Below are positions 34,901-43,247 of a stretch of 64,000 nt of DNA, piece by piece. The number at the start of each line of letters is the position of its first letter. Position 1 is the stretch's first letter. A program made the position numbers and the translations under genes. Source of the DNA: Chondrinema litorale (GTDB lineage: Bacteria > Bacteroidota > Bacteroidia > Cytophagales > Flammeovirgaceae); the NCBI RefSeq assembly GCF_026250525.1, contig NZ_CP111043.1, forward strand, positions 3,609,001 through 3,673,000, given 5' to 3'. A model generated the notes under the pieces. The model had not been told where the DNA came from and did no database searches. It worked only from the letters and a program-made list of their open reading frames with translations.

Positions 34901-35091
34901 CTTTTGCTTCAGGTGTTGGTGCTGTTGGTAACCGTTCAATCGGTATGGGTGCTGTTGGTGGTATGTTGATTGGAACCTTGTTTGGTGTATTTATCATCCC
35001 CGTCTTGTTTGTGATCTTCCAAAAACTGCACGAATCAATGGTAGGTAAACCAGATATGAAAAAACCAGAATTGGAAAAAGTAGAGTCCTGA
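31936..35091 (+). CDS. RND (HAE1/AcrB-type) multidrug efflux pump
   Basis: A 1051-residue proton-driven inner-membrane transporter. The first helix begins FIDRTVLSTVISIIVTILGV. TM4 carries GIVVDDAIVVVEAVHAKMDE with the proton-relay Asp pair; TM10 has LLAKNAILIVEFALQRR with the relay Lys. Two large periplasmic loops follow TM1 and TM7, and AIAGG-type repeats are of normal length. The C-terminus is short and charged. Together with the adaptor and channel it should expel hydrophobic or amphiphilic compounds. The gene is intact. Confidence 0.96.
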   Translation: MLKTFIDRTVLSTVISIIVTILGVLGLLSLPIEQYPEIAPPTVQVTATYTGANAETVLESVVVPLEEQINGVEGMTYITSTASNDGSATINVFFELSVNPDIAAVNVQNRVSRANSILPSEVVQTGVTTVKSQTSSLMFVSIFSENDEYDDVFVQNYANINLLPKLQRVKGVGQVSVLGSKDYSMRIWLNPEKMAAYKVVPADIQAALREQNVEAAIGKFGENANGIYEYVIKYKGRLSEATEYENIIIKSAGNGNFLRLKDVAEVELGGLSYSSNNFGNGNPGVAMAVYQSSGSNAQEIVEEVMEIMEDAKGNFPTGIDYVIPFNSKTFLDASISKVIHTLIEAFILVFIVVFIFLQDFRSTLIPIIAVPVAIIGTFFFLQLFGYSINMLTLFAMVLAIGIVVDDAIVVVEAVHAKMDEGEKSAKNATLTAMSEITGAIVSITLIMSAVFVPVMFIQGSSGVFYQQFAITLAISILISALNALTLSPALCALLLKPHDDSKHHKKNIKDRAFDAFNTGFDALTNKYTSSIKFLLKRKWVAILGLLLSVGGAYYMFQTTSSGFIPGEDRGIIMGDVTLPPGTTLEQTQKVVDKLDSIYQTMDIIDSRMNVVGFSLLNGVRGSSYSLSIVKLKGWDERTEPGQSVDAVVGQLFQKTAAIKEARFLFFTPPSIRGFGSSDGFEMKLLSEADDSWSNMSQVSGKFLQALNQRPEIQYATTNFNPSFPQYRLDVNLEKVKDAGLSLSDIFNALQGYYGGLYTTDFTKFGKQFRVMIQAKPEDRNTAESLDNIFVRNGNDETVAVSQFVSIERIYGPEYVSRYNLLKSINITGKANAGYSTGDAITAIREVAATQLPSSYDFEFTGLTREEISSGNQSMYVFLLSLIFVYFLLSAQYESYILPFSILLSLPIGVAGAITFVNFAGLENNIYFQVALIMLIGLLAKNAILIVEFALQRRHHGYTLFDAAIEGAKARLRPILMTSFAFILGLVPLAFASGVGAVGNRSIGMGAVGGMLIGTLFGVFIIPVLFVIFQKLHESMVGKPDMKKPELEKVES

Positions 35092-35109
35092 TTAAAAATT
35101 TCAAACCGA

Positions 35110-36537
35110 ATGAAAAAACTAAAAATATATCAATTAGCGATTCCGGTGGTGGTTAGTTTTCTGGTGCAATCTTGTTTTGTGGCAAAAAACTATCAGAAAC
35201 CGGAGTTAAGTACCGAGAACTTGTACCGCACAGATTTAGACCTAGATAGTAATTCTTTGGCTTCTATGTCGTGGGACAAGCTTTTTACAGACCCTGTTTT
35301 ACAAGGTTATATTCGTAGTGGTTTAGAGAATAATTACGATATGCTTATCGCATTGCAAACTCTAAAAGCCGCTGAATCTAATATGTTGCAAGGTAAAGAG
35401 TCTTATTTGCCAACTTTAGATATAGGCCCAACTTGGACACACCAGACTTATTCACAAAACAGTCAGTTTGGTAGGTTATTTACTGGTTCTTTAGATCAGT
35501 TTGAATTAACAGCAAATGCTTCGTGGGAGGCTGATATTTGGGGTAAAATTAGAAGTACAAAACGTTCGGCTATAGCTGCTTATTTAGGTACAGTGGCAGC
35601 CCAACAAGCTATTCAAACTGAATTGGTTGCTAACATAGCTTCAATTTACTATCAGATTTTGGCGGCTGATGCACAGCTTAAAGTAGCTGAATCTACATTA
35701 GAAAACAGAGTTTCAAGTGTTGAAGTAATTCATTCTCTTAAAGAGTCTGGTAGTGTAAATGAGGTAGCTGTAAAGCAAACAGAAGCACAGCAATACGGTA
35801 CAGAGATTATTATTCAAGACTTAAAGTACAATATCAAAATTCTTGAAAATACATTAAGTATCTTATTGGGCGAAGCTCCAGGTGAAATAAACAGAGGAAG
35901 CTTTGAGGCACAAACTATTGATGCAGAGGTTACCCCCGGAGTGCCTGCTTTATTGCTAAGTCGCAGACCAGATGTAGTAAGTGCCGAGTTTAATTTTAGA
36001 CAAGCTTTTGAAAATACCAATATTGCAAAGAGTAATTTCTATCCATCGCTTACTATTTCAGCTTCTGTTGGTTTGCAAAGTTTAGAACTCAGAAACTGGT
36101 TTAGTGCCAACTCTATCTTTTCTACTTTAATAACAGGTATTACTCAACCAATTCTAAACAAAAGACAGATAAGAACAAACTACGAAGTTGCTCAGGCTAA
36201 TCAGCAAACAGCTTATTTACAATATGAGCAAACATTGTTAAATGCAGGCAAGGAAGTGTCTGATGCTTTGGCGACTTATAAAAACGAAACAGAAAAACTA
36301 ATAATAAGAAACAATCAACTCGAAGCATTAAAAAATGCTGCTGATTACTCAGATGAGTTACTCCAATATGGTTTGGTAAACTATTTGGAAGTACTTACAG
36401 CAAAAGATAGTGCATTAAATACCGAGTTAGATTTAATAAGTAATAAATACAACCAGCTAAATGCGGTAATTACATTGTACCGCTCATTGGGTGGTGGTTA
36501 CCAACCTCTTCCCGTATTAACAACAGAAGAAAACTAA
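35110..36537 (+). CDS. TolC/NodT-type outer-membrane efflux lipoprotein
   Basis: Lipobox VQSC (Cys at about residue 22) follows a signal peptide. Two repeats of the OMF fold are visible: WDKLFTDPVLQGYIRSGLEN and ASWEADIWGKIRSTKRSAIA, then LLSRRPDVVSAEFNFRQAFE, TISASVGLQSLELRNWFSAN and LLQYGLVNYLEVLTAKDSAL. It forms the trimeric channel and barrel for the RND complex. 475 residues is normal. It follows the pump by 18 bases and ends the operon at a strong terminator. Confidence 0.93.
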   Translation: MKKLKIYQLAIPVVVSFLVQSCFVAKNYQKPELSTENLYRTDLDLDSNSLASMSWDKLFTDPVLQGYIRSGLENNYDMLIALQTLKAAESNMLQGKESYLPTLDIGPTWTHQTYSQNSQFGRLFTGSLDQFELTANASWEADIWGKIRSTKRSAIAAYLGTVAAQQAIQTELVANIASIYYQILAADAQLKVAESTLENRVSSVEVIHSLKESGSVNEVAVKQTEAQQYGTEIIIQDLKYNIKILENTLSILLGEAPGEINRGSFEAQTIDAEVTPGVPALLLSRRPDVVSAEFNFRQAFENTNIAKSNFYPSLTISASVGLQSLELRNWFSANSIFSTLITGITQPILNKRQIRTNYEVAQANQQTAYLQYEQTLLNAGKEVSDALATYKNETEKLIIRNNQLEALKNAADYSDELLQYGLVNYLEVLTAKDSALNTELDLISNKYNQLNAVITLYRSLGGGYQPLPVLTTEEN

Positions 36538-36590
36538 CAAACAAATACATCATTGAATATACATAATATTTGATAAGTTGACTTTAACAT

Positions 36591-36624
36591 GAAAAAACCT
36601 GATGATATATATCGTCAGGTTTTT
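36591..36624. terminator. Bidirectional terminator after the efflux operon
   Basis: AAAAAACCTGATGATA and its complement TATCGTCAGGTTTTTT form a long stem with one G-U pair, followed by T residues. It lies 53 bases after the channel gene stop and ends the four-gene efflux operon. Confidence 0.85.
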
Positions 36625-36987
36625 TGTTTAGTACGAGTATAAAGTAAAATACTATTTTGAATATGAAATGTACAACTGGTATTTATCTTTAATTCTGCAG
36701 GTTAAATACCAACTCCCACTTATTTGATTGGATTAAAATTAAAGCTTATAATTAAGTTGCTTTAATGGAGGAGCCTCTAACTTCCATTTATTCCAACTTC
36801 ACAAAAGGCTATTGTTTACACTGAATACTTAAAAAAGAAGGGCCAGTTGAATTCAAACATGGTTTATGGCTAGATATAAAATGCTTAAGTTTACTGAACC
36901 TTCAACGCGAATATATATCTACTAAGAGTAAATCGCAAGCGATAAAAATGATTCTTATTTTTTGAAAAAATGATATAAGGACAAATA
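36625..36987. other. Gene-free stretch right of the efflux operon
   Basis: No convincing gene, repeat array or RNA is seen between the terminator and the TIR gene stop. The only minor structure is a short palindrome TCGCAAGCGA near 36932. It is AT-rich spacer at the 3' side of two convergent transcription units. Confidence 0.5.
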
Positions 36988-37812
36988 TTATCTTTGTAAG
37001 ATAGTAGATATTATTTTGAGCATTCCTGTATCGAAATTTTCGCCACTAATATCTGTTGTGAGAGATTCTTTAAGTCTTCGAATAATTTCTGGTAAGTTAT
37101 TTTTTAATTGGATGTATCGAGATAACTCGTTTTGTAAGTCTTCTATACCTCTTTGTTTAGTTCTTCGCTTTTGTATGGTGTTATCTATATCTGCAATTTC
37201 ATGTTCAATAATATCTAGTACTTCATCTGTAAAACTTCTATTAAAAAAATCTTGATCAATAGAACAAGGGATAAATTTTTTGTTTGCGATTACTTCTCCT
37301 GTAGTTGTGAGTATTGTTTCCATGGCAACCCAAGCAGAGATTAAGCTATTATTAGAAACCAGCGAAAGAGTAATGTCATTTTCTCTAATACATCTCTCGA
37401 TAAATAACTTAATATCTTCACCAGCGTGCATGCTTTCAGAATCTATCGCAACACTTATTCCGGTAATTTCTAGTTTTTGTTTAACCCTCTCAGCAATTTC
37501 TATGTCTTTGTGGTTGTAAGAGATAAATACAGTTGGTAACTCTGCAAACTTATTAGCTGAGTTTGCATTTTCATCATAACTTATTTCACTTAGGTATTCT
37601 AAAATAGCATAAGTTATTTGAGCTCTTGTTTGCTGAGAGTTACTTTCAGAAATAATACCCATCCGTTCTTCTTTCCTTAGATTGCTTAATCTGGCAGATT
37701 GCAAGATAATTTTATTATGGATTTCTGTATTTTGTGTAATATTGAGTAACTCATCTATTGCTTTTTTTAGATTACCAGAAGCAATAAAAGTTTTTATATG
37801 ATCTATCGACAT
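36988..37812 (-). CDS. TIR-domain effector with EAD11-like N-terminal domain
   Basis: I place the start at 37812 (MSIDHIKTFIASGNLKKAID), seven codons inside the longest frame. Residues 1-78 resemble the effector-associated domain EAD11 (IILQSARLSNLRKEERMGII motif, then QITYAILEYLSEI). From about residue 94, TVFISYNHKDIEIAERVKQK opens a TIR domain; D-x-E-S-M-x-AGEDIK gives the loop, and W161-VAME165 matches the S-x-W-V-x-x-E motif whose Glu is catalytic in NAD-cleaving bacterial TIRs. The C-terminal 60 residues are helical. Stand-alone EAD-TIR genes are thought to be conflict effectors acting with an EAD-bearing partner. A promoter was not identified. Confidence 0.82.
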   Translation of the reverse strand: MSIDHIKTFIASGNLKKAIDELLNITQNTEIHNKIILQSARLSNLRKEERMGIISESNSQQTRAQITYAILEYLSEISYDENANSANKFAELPTVFISYNHKDIEIAERVKQKLEITGISVAIDSESMHAGEDIKLFIERCIRENDITLSLVSNNSLISAWVAMETILTTTGEVIANKKFIPCSIDQDFFNRSFTDEVLDIIEHEIADIDNTIQKRRTKQRGIEDLQNELSRYIQLKNNLPEIIRRLKESLTTDISGENFDTGMLKIISTILQR

Positions 37813-37894
37813 GGCAATTGATTTTCCTGTCATAATTTAGGTAGATCATTTGATTTCTGCAAAAGTTCAATATTCGACTTATTACATTTTAATA

Positions 37895-37930
37895 AAAAAG
37901 ATCAACTATATAAATAATAGCTGATCTTTT
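37895..37930 (-). terminator. Terminator after the ABC exporter operon
   Basis: AAAAGATCA and TGATCTTTT (37896-37904 and 37922-37930) with extra pairing of CTAT and AATAG in the loop, followed by T residues on the minus strand. It lies 19 bases after the permease stop and separates it from the TIR gene. Confidence 0.8.
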
Positions 37931-37948
37931 GTTGAGATTACAAGATTT

Positions 37949-40381
37949 TTATTCGTACTTGAGCGCTTTTACTGGGTTAGTAAGTGCAGCTTTAATAGCC
38001 TGAGAACTTACTGTAAATAAGGCAATTATAACGGCAGTACCACTGGCAATAATAAAAACTCCTACACTTAAATCTATGCGATAATTGAAATCGGCTAACC
38101 AATTATCCATAAAGTACCAAGCAACTGGCCAAGCTATAAGAGAAGATACCATTACCAACAGTAAAAAGTCTCTGGTGATCATTAAAGTAAGGCCACTGGT
38201 AGAAGCTCCCAGAACTTTTCTAATTCCAATTTCTTTGGTGCGTTTTTCAGCAGTGAAAGAAGCCAGACCGAAAATGCCCAAGCAAGCAATAATAATGGCA
38301 AGCACTGCAAAGCATACAAACAGATTCATTACTTTCTCTTGGCTTTGGTAAAGCTGATTAATATCTTCATCTAAAAAAGTAAAATTAAATGGAGCTTCAG
38401 GAGAGTATTTCTTGTGAATCTTTTCGATATGGGCAATACCTTCTTGTGGATTATTAGGATCTAGTTTAAAAGACATCCAGTTTAACCATTGGTTAGATAG
38501 CTGAAACATAACTGGTGAAATAGTATAATCTAAAGATTCGAAGTGGAAGTCATCAACAACACCAATAATTTTTCCTTTCTTCGGCACAAAATCCATAATG
38601 GTATATTCGAAAGTAATCCCTTCTACCTCTTTGCCAATTGGGTCTTTTAAACCGAGCATTTCCATCGCCGATTTATTAATAATGAAAGCATGGTCTAAAT
38701 CACTCGGAATGTCTTCGGAGAAATTTCTACCCATAATTACCTCTACATCATATAGATTAAAAAAGTCTGCATCACTGGTTACAGTGGTTAAAGAATAGGT
38801 TTCGCCACCTTGTGGGTTAGCAATGGCATCTTGTATTTTGTAGCCAAGATTGCTAGTTAGGTTGCGAGTCATTCTTTTGTTGGTAGAGGTCATCGCAGTT
38901 ACCGAAGGACTTGCCAGAATTTCTCTTTTAATTGCATCGTATTGTTTTACAAAGTTTGTGTCGGGTACACTTACAATCAAAATGTCATCGGTAGTAATTC
39001 CCAAGTCTTTATTTCTCAAGAAACTAAGTTGATCTGAAATTACGATTGTACCAATAATCAAAATGATTGAAAGGCTAAACTGAGTTATTACCAAGCCTTT
39101 TCTTAGTGCTACAGAACCTCCGTTTGAAGTACCTTTGTTGCCCTTTAAAACAGCTGCTGGCTTAAATGCCGAAAGGAAAAATGCTGGGTAACTGCCTGCT
39201 ATAATTCCTGTAACTAGAGCCAGAATAATGAAAGTGGCAATAATTGGTAAGTCTTTTACAAAATCAAGTACTAATGTCTTTCCAGCTAGTTCATTAAAAA
39301 ATGGCATCGAGATTTCCGCAACCAATAAAGCTAATACAAGTGAAAACACAGATATAATAACCGATTCACCTAAAAACTGTAAAATAATCTGGCTTCTGTA
39401 AGCGCCAGCTACTTTACGTAAACCTACCTCTTTCGATCTCTCTGCTGAGCGAGCTGTGGAAAGATTCATGTAATTGATACAGGCAATGAGTAGAATAAAT
39501 ATTGCTACAATTGAAAAGATATATACATTTTCTATACTTCCATTAGGTTCTAGCTCACCTCTTAAATGAGAGTGAAGATGGATATCAAGCAGGTTTTGAG
39601 ACATAAGACGCACAAAGTCTGATGCACCTTCACCAAATGTGTGGTTTTCTATAAAGTCTTCGGTAGAAGCGTTAAAAGAAGCAATATCGTAATTGTCTTC
39701 TAACAAGACGTAAGTTGTTTGTGAGCCTTCTCCCCATTGTGTTTTTACCCTATCAGAGTAGATATAGTCACCGGTTTTCATGGAGACAAAGGCACTGTAA
39801 TGTGCATGAGAGTTTGTTGGAATATCTTCCATCACACCCGAAATCTTAATCTCATATGTATGGTCTACGGTTACTGTTTTACCAATTGGGTTTTTGTTGC
39901 CGAATAGTCTTTTTGCTGTAGACTCATTAATTACCATTTGAGTCGGCTCTGTAAGAACTTTATCAGGGTCGCCATGAATCAATTTGTAATCAAAAACCCT
40001 AAATATATTTGGGTCGCAAATAGCGATGTTTTCTACAGTAAATTCCTTTTCATCAAACTCCATTTGAAAAGTGCCAGATCTGCCAATTCGAACTACTTCT
40101 TCAAGTTGGCCATCGTAAACAGATTCTAGTGTAGGCCCAAGAACATAAGGTGTAACTGTGCTACCAACAAACTCACCTTCTTGGTTTTTGTATTCCATGT
40201 AAACTCTGTAGATTCTATCTGCTTTTGAGTTAAATTTATCGAAACTCAATTCATCCTGCACATATAGAATAATGAGAATACAGGCAGCCATACCTACTGT
40301 TAATCCTAGAATATTTATAAGGCTGAATATTTTGTTACTCAGCAAGTTTTTAAATGCAACTTTTAGGTAGTTCTTAAACAT
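37949..40381 (-). CDS. MacB/FtsX-type ABC transporter permease, 810 aa
   Basis: Two MacB-PCD plus FtsX units are visible: TM1 (KIFSLINILGLTVGMAACIL), a periplasmic domain, then three helices with EVGLRKVAGAYRSQIILQFL, a second half starting FSLSIILIIGTIVISDQLSF, a second periplasmic domain, and FTAEKRTKEIGIRKVLGAST with the last helices. This 8-helix, 800-residue form is typical of Bacteroidota. It overlaps the ATPase gene by eight bases and works with it, likely exporting a lipoprotein, peptide or antibiotic-like compound; the cargo cannot be told from sequence. Confidence 0.93.
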   Translation of the reverse strand: MFKNYLKVAFKNLLSNKIFSLINILGLTVGMAACILIILYVQDELSFDKFNSKADRIYRVYMEYKNQEGEFVGSTVTPYVLGPTLESVYDGQLEEVVRIGRSGTFQMEFDEKEFTVENIAICDPNIFRVFDYKLIHGDPDKVLTEPTQMVINESTAKRLFGNKNPIGKTVTVDHTYEIKISGVMEDIPTNSHAHYSAFVSMKTGDYIYSDRVKTQWGEGSQTTYVLLEDNYDIASFNASTEDFIENHTFGEGASDFVRLMSQNLLDIHLHSHLRGELEPNGSIENVYIFSIVAIFILLIACINYMNLSTARSAERSKEVGLRKVAGAYRSQIILQFLGESVIISVFSLVLALLVAEISMPFFNELAGKTLVLDFVKDLPIIATFIILALVTGIIAGSYPAFFLSAFKPAAVLKGNKGTSNGGSVALRKGLVITQFSLSIILIIGTIVISDQLSFLRNKDLGITTDDILIVSVPDTNFVKQYDAIKREILASPSVTAMTSTNKRMTRNLTSNLGYKIQDAIANPQGGETYSLTTVTSDADFFNLYDVEVIMGRNFSEDIPSDLDHAFIINKSAMEMLGLKDPIGKEVEGITFEYTIMDFVPKKGKIIGVVDDFHFESLDYTISPVMFQLSNQWLNWMSFKLDPNNPQEGIAHIEKIHKKYSPEAPFNFTFLDEDINQLYQSQEKVMNLFVCFAVLAIIIACLGIFGLASFTAEKRTKEIGIRKVLGASTSGLTLMITRDFLLLVMVSSLIAWPVAWYFMDNWLADFNYRIDLSVGVFIIASGTAVIIALFTVSSQAIKAALTNPVKALKYE

Positions 40382-41075
40382 GACTCATTTGTTTTAGTAT
40401 ATCTTCTTTTATAATCTGACCATCGAACAGGTGGACTTTTCTATTGCTGTATGCAGCATCGTGCATAGAGTGGGTAACCATTACAATGGTAGCTCCTTTG
40501 CCATTTAAATCAGACAAAACCTTCATTACTTCGGTGCCATTTGCACTGTCTAGATTCCCTGTAGGCTCATCGGCGAGTATTATTGCCGGATCGTTTACAA
40601 TAGCTCTGGCTATGGCAACTCTTTGTTGCTGACCGCCAGAAAGTTGCTGTGGGTAATGTGTTGCTCTGTGGATAATATCCAACTGAGAAAGCACATGGTT
40701 AATTTTTTCTTTTCTTTCTTTGCTGCTTAATTTGGTATATATCAATGGCAGTTCTACATTGTCGTATACATTAAGCTCATCAATCAGATTAAAACTCTGG
40801 AAAATAAAGCCGAGGTTTTCCTTTCTCATATCGGCCTTTTGTTTTTCTCCTAAATGGCTAATATCTTTTCCCTTAAAAAAATATTTACCTGAATCAGATT
40901 GATCTATTAAGCCCAGCATGTTTAGCAAAGTAGACTTGCCACAACCCGAAGGTCCCATAATGGCTACAAATTCTCCTTCATTTACAGAAAATGAAACTTG
41001 TTTTAAAGCGGTGGTTTCAATTTCGGTAGTTTTGTAAATTCTACTTATTGATTCTGTTTTTATAATTTCGTGCAT
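40374..41075 (-). CDS. MacB/LolD-type ABC transporter ATPase
   Basis: Walker A GPSGCGKST, Q-loop FQSFNLIDELNVYDN, signature LSGGQQQRVAIARAI and Walker B ILADEPTGNLD are intact, with switch His in VTHSMHDAAY. I start at the ATG at 41075 (MHEIIKTESISRIYKTTEIE) as the longer frame adds 11 residues from the promoter. 233 residues, normal for LolD/MacB ATPases. It forms the exporter with the permease gene it overlaps. The gene is divergent from the NtrC-type regulator. Confidence 0.95.
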   Translation of the reverse strand: MHEIIKTESISRIYKTTEIETTALKQVSFSVNEGEFVAIMGPSGCGKSTLLNMLGLIDQSDSGKYFFKGKDISHLGEKQKADMRKENLGFIFQSFNLIDELNVYDNVELPLIYTKLSSKERKEKINHVLSQLDIIHRATHYPQQLSGGQQQRVAIARAIVNDPAIILADEPTGNLDSANGTEVMKVLSDLNGKGATIVMVTHSMHDAAYSNRKVHLFDGQIIKEDILKQMSHV

Positions 41076-41203
41076 ATTTGATAAATTGAATGCAGCTGTA
41101 AAAAGCAATTTTACCTCAACTGTTTCAACTAATGTACTTTAATGTTTAAGTGATTGATAATCAGTTGTATAATTTTAAATTAATCAAAATTTTTTAAACA
41201 AAG

Positions 41204-41249
41204 TGTTTCATCGGGAAACATGGACTGTTCCAATCTGAAACAGTGTTTC
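41204..41249. promoter_or_regulatory. Paired TGTTTC/GAAACA dyads between exporter and regulator
   Basis: TGTTTC-N5-GAAACA (41204-41220) and GAAACA-G-TGTTTC (41237-41249) are perfect dyads 20 bases apart; ACTGTT/AACAGT (41224-41229 and 41239-41244) nests in the second, and a lone TGTTTCA lies near 41121. They lie between divergent genes and just before the regulator's preferred start. They look like binding sites of the regulator itself. No -24/-12 sigma-54 promoter was found. Confidence 0.55.
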
Positions 41250-41258
41250 GAATCAGAC

Positions 41259-42629
41259 ATGCAAGATACAGAAGGTATTATACTAGTAGTGGACAACGAC
41301 AGTGATGTTTTATTTACTGCAAGCCTCATTTTAGAAGATGATTTTGCAGAAGTGCATACTGTACAAAAGTCAGAAGCAGCTTTTTCTTTTTTGGGCAAAA
41401 ATGATGTTGATGTTGTTTTGCTAGACATGAATTTTACAAAAGGGGCAACTTCTGGTAAGCAAGGCTTGAGTTTGCTAGAGCAGATAAAAGAGATATACCC
41501 AGAAGTGCAGGTGATTATGTGTACTGCTTTTGGAGATATTGATTTGGCAGTAAGCTCTATGCAAAAAGGAGCTTGCGATTTTGTGATGAAACCTTGGGAA
41601 CCAGTTAAACTGATATCTCGCATCAATAAAGCATTGGCAAATAAACAAAAGTTAGAGGTAGCTCAAATAGAAGAAGTAAGTGAAACAGAAACACAAAGTC
41701 GATTGGTGTTTCTGTCCACAGCGATGCAGGAGATAATGAAGTTGGTTGAAAAAGTGGCTGCAACTGAAAGTAGTGTTTTGATTCTTGGAGAAAATGGAAC
41801 AGGAAAAGGCTTATTGGCTAAAGAAATCCATCGTTTATCTCAGCGAACTCATAAACCTTTTGTACAAATAGATTTGGGCTCTTTGCCTGCCAGTTTGTTC
41901 GAAGCCGAGTTGTTTGGGCATGCAAAAGGAGCCTACACAGATGCTGGAGAGATGAAAAAAGGCATGATTGAGATGGCTGATGGAGGTACATTGTTTTTAG
42001 ATGAAATTGGCAACTTACCACCAATGTTGCAAGCCAAATTGTTAACTGTGGTACAGAGTAAAAGAATTGTAAGGATAGGAGAGATGGAAGAGCGATCCAT
42101 AGATTTTAGATTGATTAGTGCCACTAATATGCCACTCGAAGAAATGATGGAACAAAGTAGAGATGGCATGCCTGCTTTTAGGAGAGATTTGTTTTTTAGG
42201 ATCAATACTGTTGAAATTGTTTTGCCGCCATTAAGAGAGCGAGTAGAAGATATTCCTTTGCTAACTTCTCATATTCTGCAAAAACTAGAAAATAAGTATG
42301 CTAAAAAAGAGCTTAAGCTGAGCCAAGAAGCATCTATAAGTTTAAAAAAGCACTCTTGGCCTGGCAATATTAGAGAGTTGGAACAAGTACTAGAAAGAGC
42401 TGTCATTCTATCAGATAGTGAAGTTATTGAAGCTGAAGCTTTAAAACTGCGAGGAATACATCAAAGCTCTAATACGAATACTTTGGAGAGTTTAAACCTA
42501 GAAGAGATGGAAAAACAAGCCATTGTAAAACTCATCGATAAGCACAAAGGGAACATGACCAAGGTAGCCAAAGAGCTTGGTGTGGGTAGAACTACACTTT
42601 ACAGAAGATTACAAAAATATGGCTTGTAA
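41259..42629 (+). CDS. NtrC-family sigma-54 response regulator
   Basis: I start at the ATG at 41259 (MQDTEGIILVVDNDSD); the earlier ATG at 41220 lies within the dyads. Receiver: acidic pocket VDND, phospho-acceptor in VVLLDMNF, Lys in DFVMKPWEP. AAA+ domain: Walker A GENGTGKG, loop 1 GAYTDA (in place of GAFTGA), Walker B GGTLFLDEIGNLP, arginine finger region PAFRRDLFFRINTVEI. C-terminal Fis HTH ends GVGRTTLYRRLQKYGL. It probably controls the divergent ABC exporter. No sensor kinase is next to it. Confidence 0.92.
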   Translation: MQDTEGIILVVDNDSDVLFTASLILEDDFAEVHTVQKSEAAFSFLGKNDVDVVLLDMNFTKGATSGKQGLSLLEQIKEIYPEVQVIMCTAFGDIDLAVSSMQKGACDFVMKPWEPVKLISRINKALANKQKLEVAQIEEVSETETQSRLVFLSTAMQEIMKLVEKVAATESSVLILGENGTGKGLLAKEIHRLSQRTHKPFVQIDLGSLPASLFEAELFGHAKGAYTDAGEMKKGMIEMADGGTLFLDEIGNLPPMLQAKLLTVVQSKRIVRIGEMEERSIDFRLISATNMPLEEMMEQSRDGMPAFRRDLFFRINTVEIVLPPLRERVEDIPLLTSHILQKLENKYAKKELKLSQEASISLKKHSWPGNIRELEQVLERAVILSDSEVIEAEALKLRGIHQSSNTNTLESLNLEEMEKQAIVKLIDKHKGNMTKVAKELGVGRTTLYRRLQKYGL

Positions 42630-42641
42630 ATGGACTGAATT

Positions 42642-43112
42642 TCAGTGTTTTACCTTTTTCAATAAATCTTCTTTCTTGTACTTTTTGGGAGCATATAAAA
42701 AGCCAAATGCTTCGGCACCTTCTTTTGTATGTACTTTGTGATGTACATAATGGGCATTCATTATTCTTTTTAGATAAGAATTATTTGCCTTAAAGTTTAT
42801 TTTAATTCTTCTGTGTACGATTACATCATGAAAAACAAAGTAGAAAATTCCGTAGGCTGTAATGCCAAAACCAATTGGTGCTAAAAACCACAATGGAGCT
42901 ATTTCGAAGCCTATAACAATGGTGATAATTGCTGGAATACTGAACACGAGGGCAAATAAATCATTTCGTTCTAGAGTGTGATGGTGGTGTGTATGGTGTG
43001 AGCGATGCCAAGTCCATAAAATACCATGCATAATATACTTGTGAGTAAACCAAGCGGCTCCTTCCATCAACAAAAAAGTACCTACAATCAGAAATATATA
43101 AATTGCTACCAT
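42642..43112 (-). CDS. crtZ: Beta-carotene 3-hydroxylase-like membrane hydroxylase
   Basis: A 156-residue, four-helix membrane protein with three His clusters of the fatty acid hydroxylase/CrtZ type: HKYIMH, HRSHHTHHHH and the pair HDVIVH with HYVHH near the C-terminus, which bind a diiron centre. Other CrtZ features include MEGAAWFTHKYIMHG and LERNDLFALVFS. It should hydroxylate beta-carotene rings to zeaxanthin. It is convergent with the NtrC-type regulator gene and downstream of rnc. A fatty-acid hydroxylase role is the main alternative. Confidence 0.88.
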   Translation of the reverse strand: MVAIYIFLIVGTFLLMEGAAWFTHKYIMHGILWTWHRSHHTHHHHTLERNDLFALVFSIPAIITIVIGFEIAPLWFLAPIGFGITAYGIFYFVFHDVIVHRRIKINFKANNSYLKRIMNAHYVHHKVHTKEGAEAFGFLYAPKKYKKEDLLKKVKH

Positions 43113-43143
43113 CAGTACGGAATTGATTCAGTCAAAATATTAA

Positions 43144-43177
43144 ATGAAAGATAGCTTGTGTTGAGTCTATCTTTCAT
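43144..43177 (-). terminator. Hairpin between rnc and crtZ
   Basis: ATGAAAGATAG and CTATCTTTCAT form a perfect 11-bp stem around 12 bases, about 70 bases beyond the rnc stop. There is no proper T-run, so termination or mRNA end protection are both possible. Confidence 0.45.
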
Positions 43178-43247
43178 ATTAAAACCCTAACAAAGTGTTC
43201 GGTTGATTGTTGGTGAAAAAAGCTATTTTTAGCCAGTTTCTTTGGAT

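Noticed and set aside
41076..41219. Sigma-54 (-24/-12) promoter near the NtrC-type regulator
   Set aside because: No TGGCAC-N5-TTGC-like element found on either strand, so it is not annotated.
41180..41626. Minus-strand open frame of 148 codons over the NtrC-type regulator start
   Set aside because: It is antisense to the receiver domain and also crosses the regulatory dyads.
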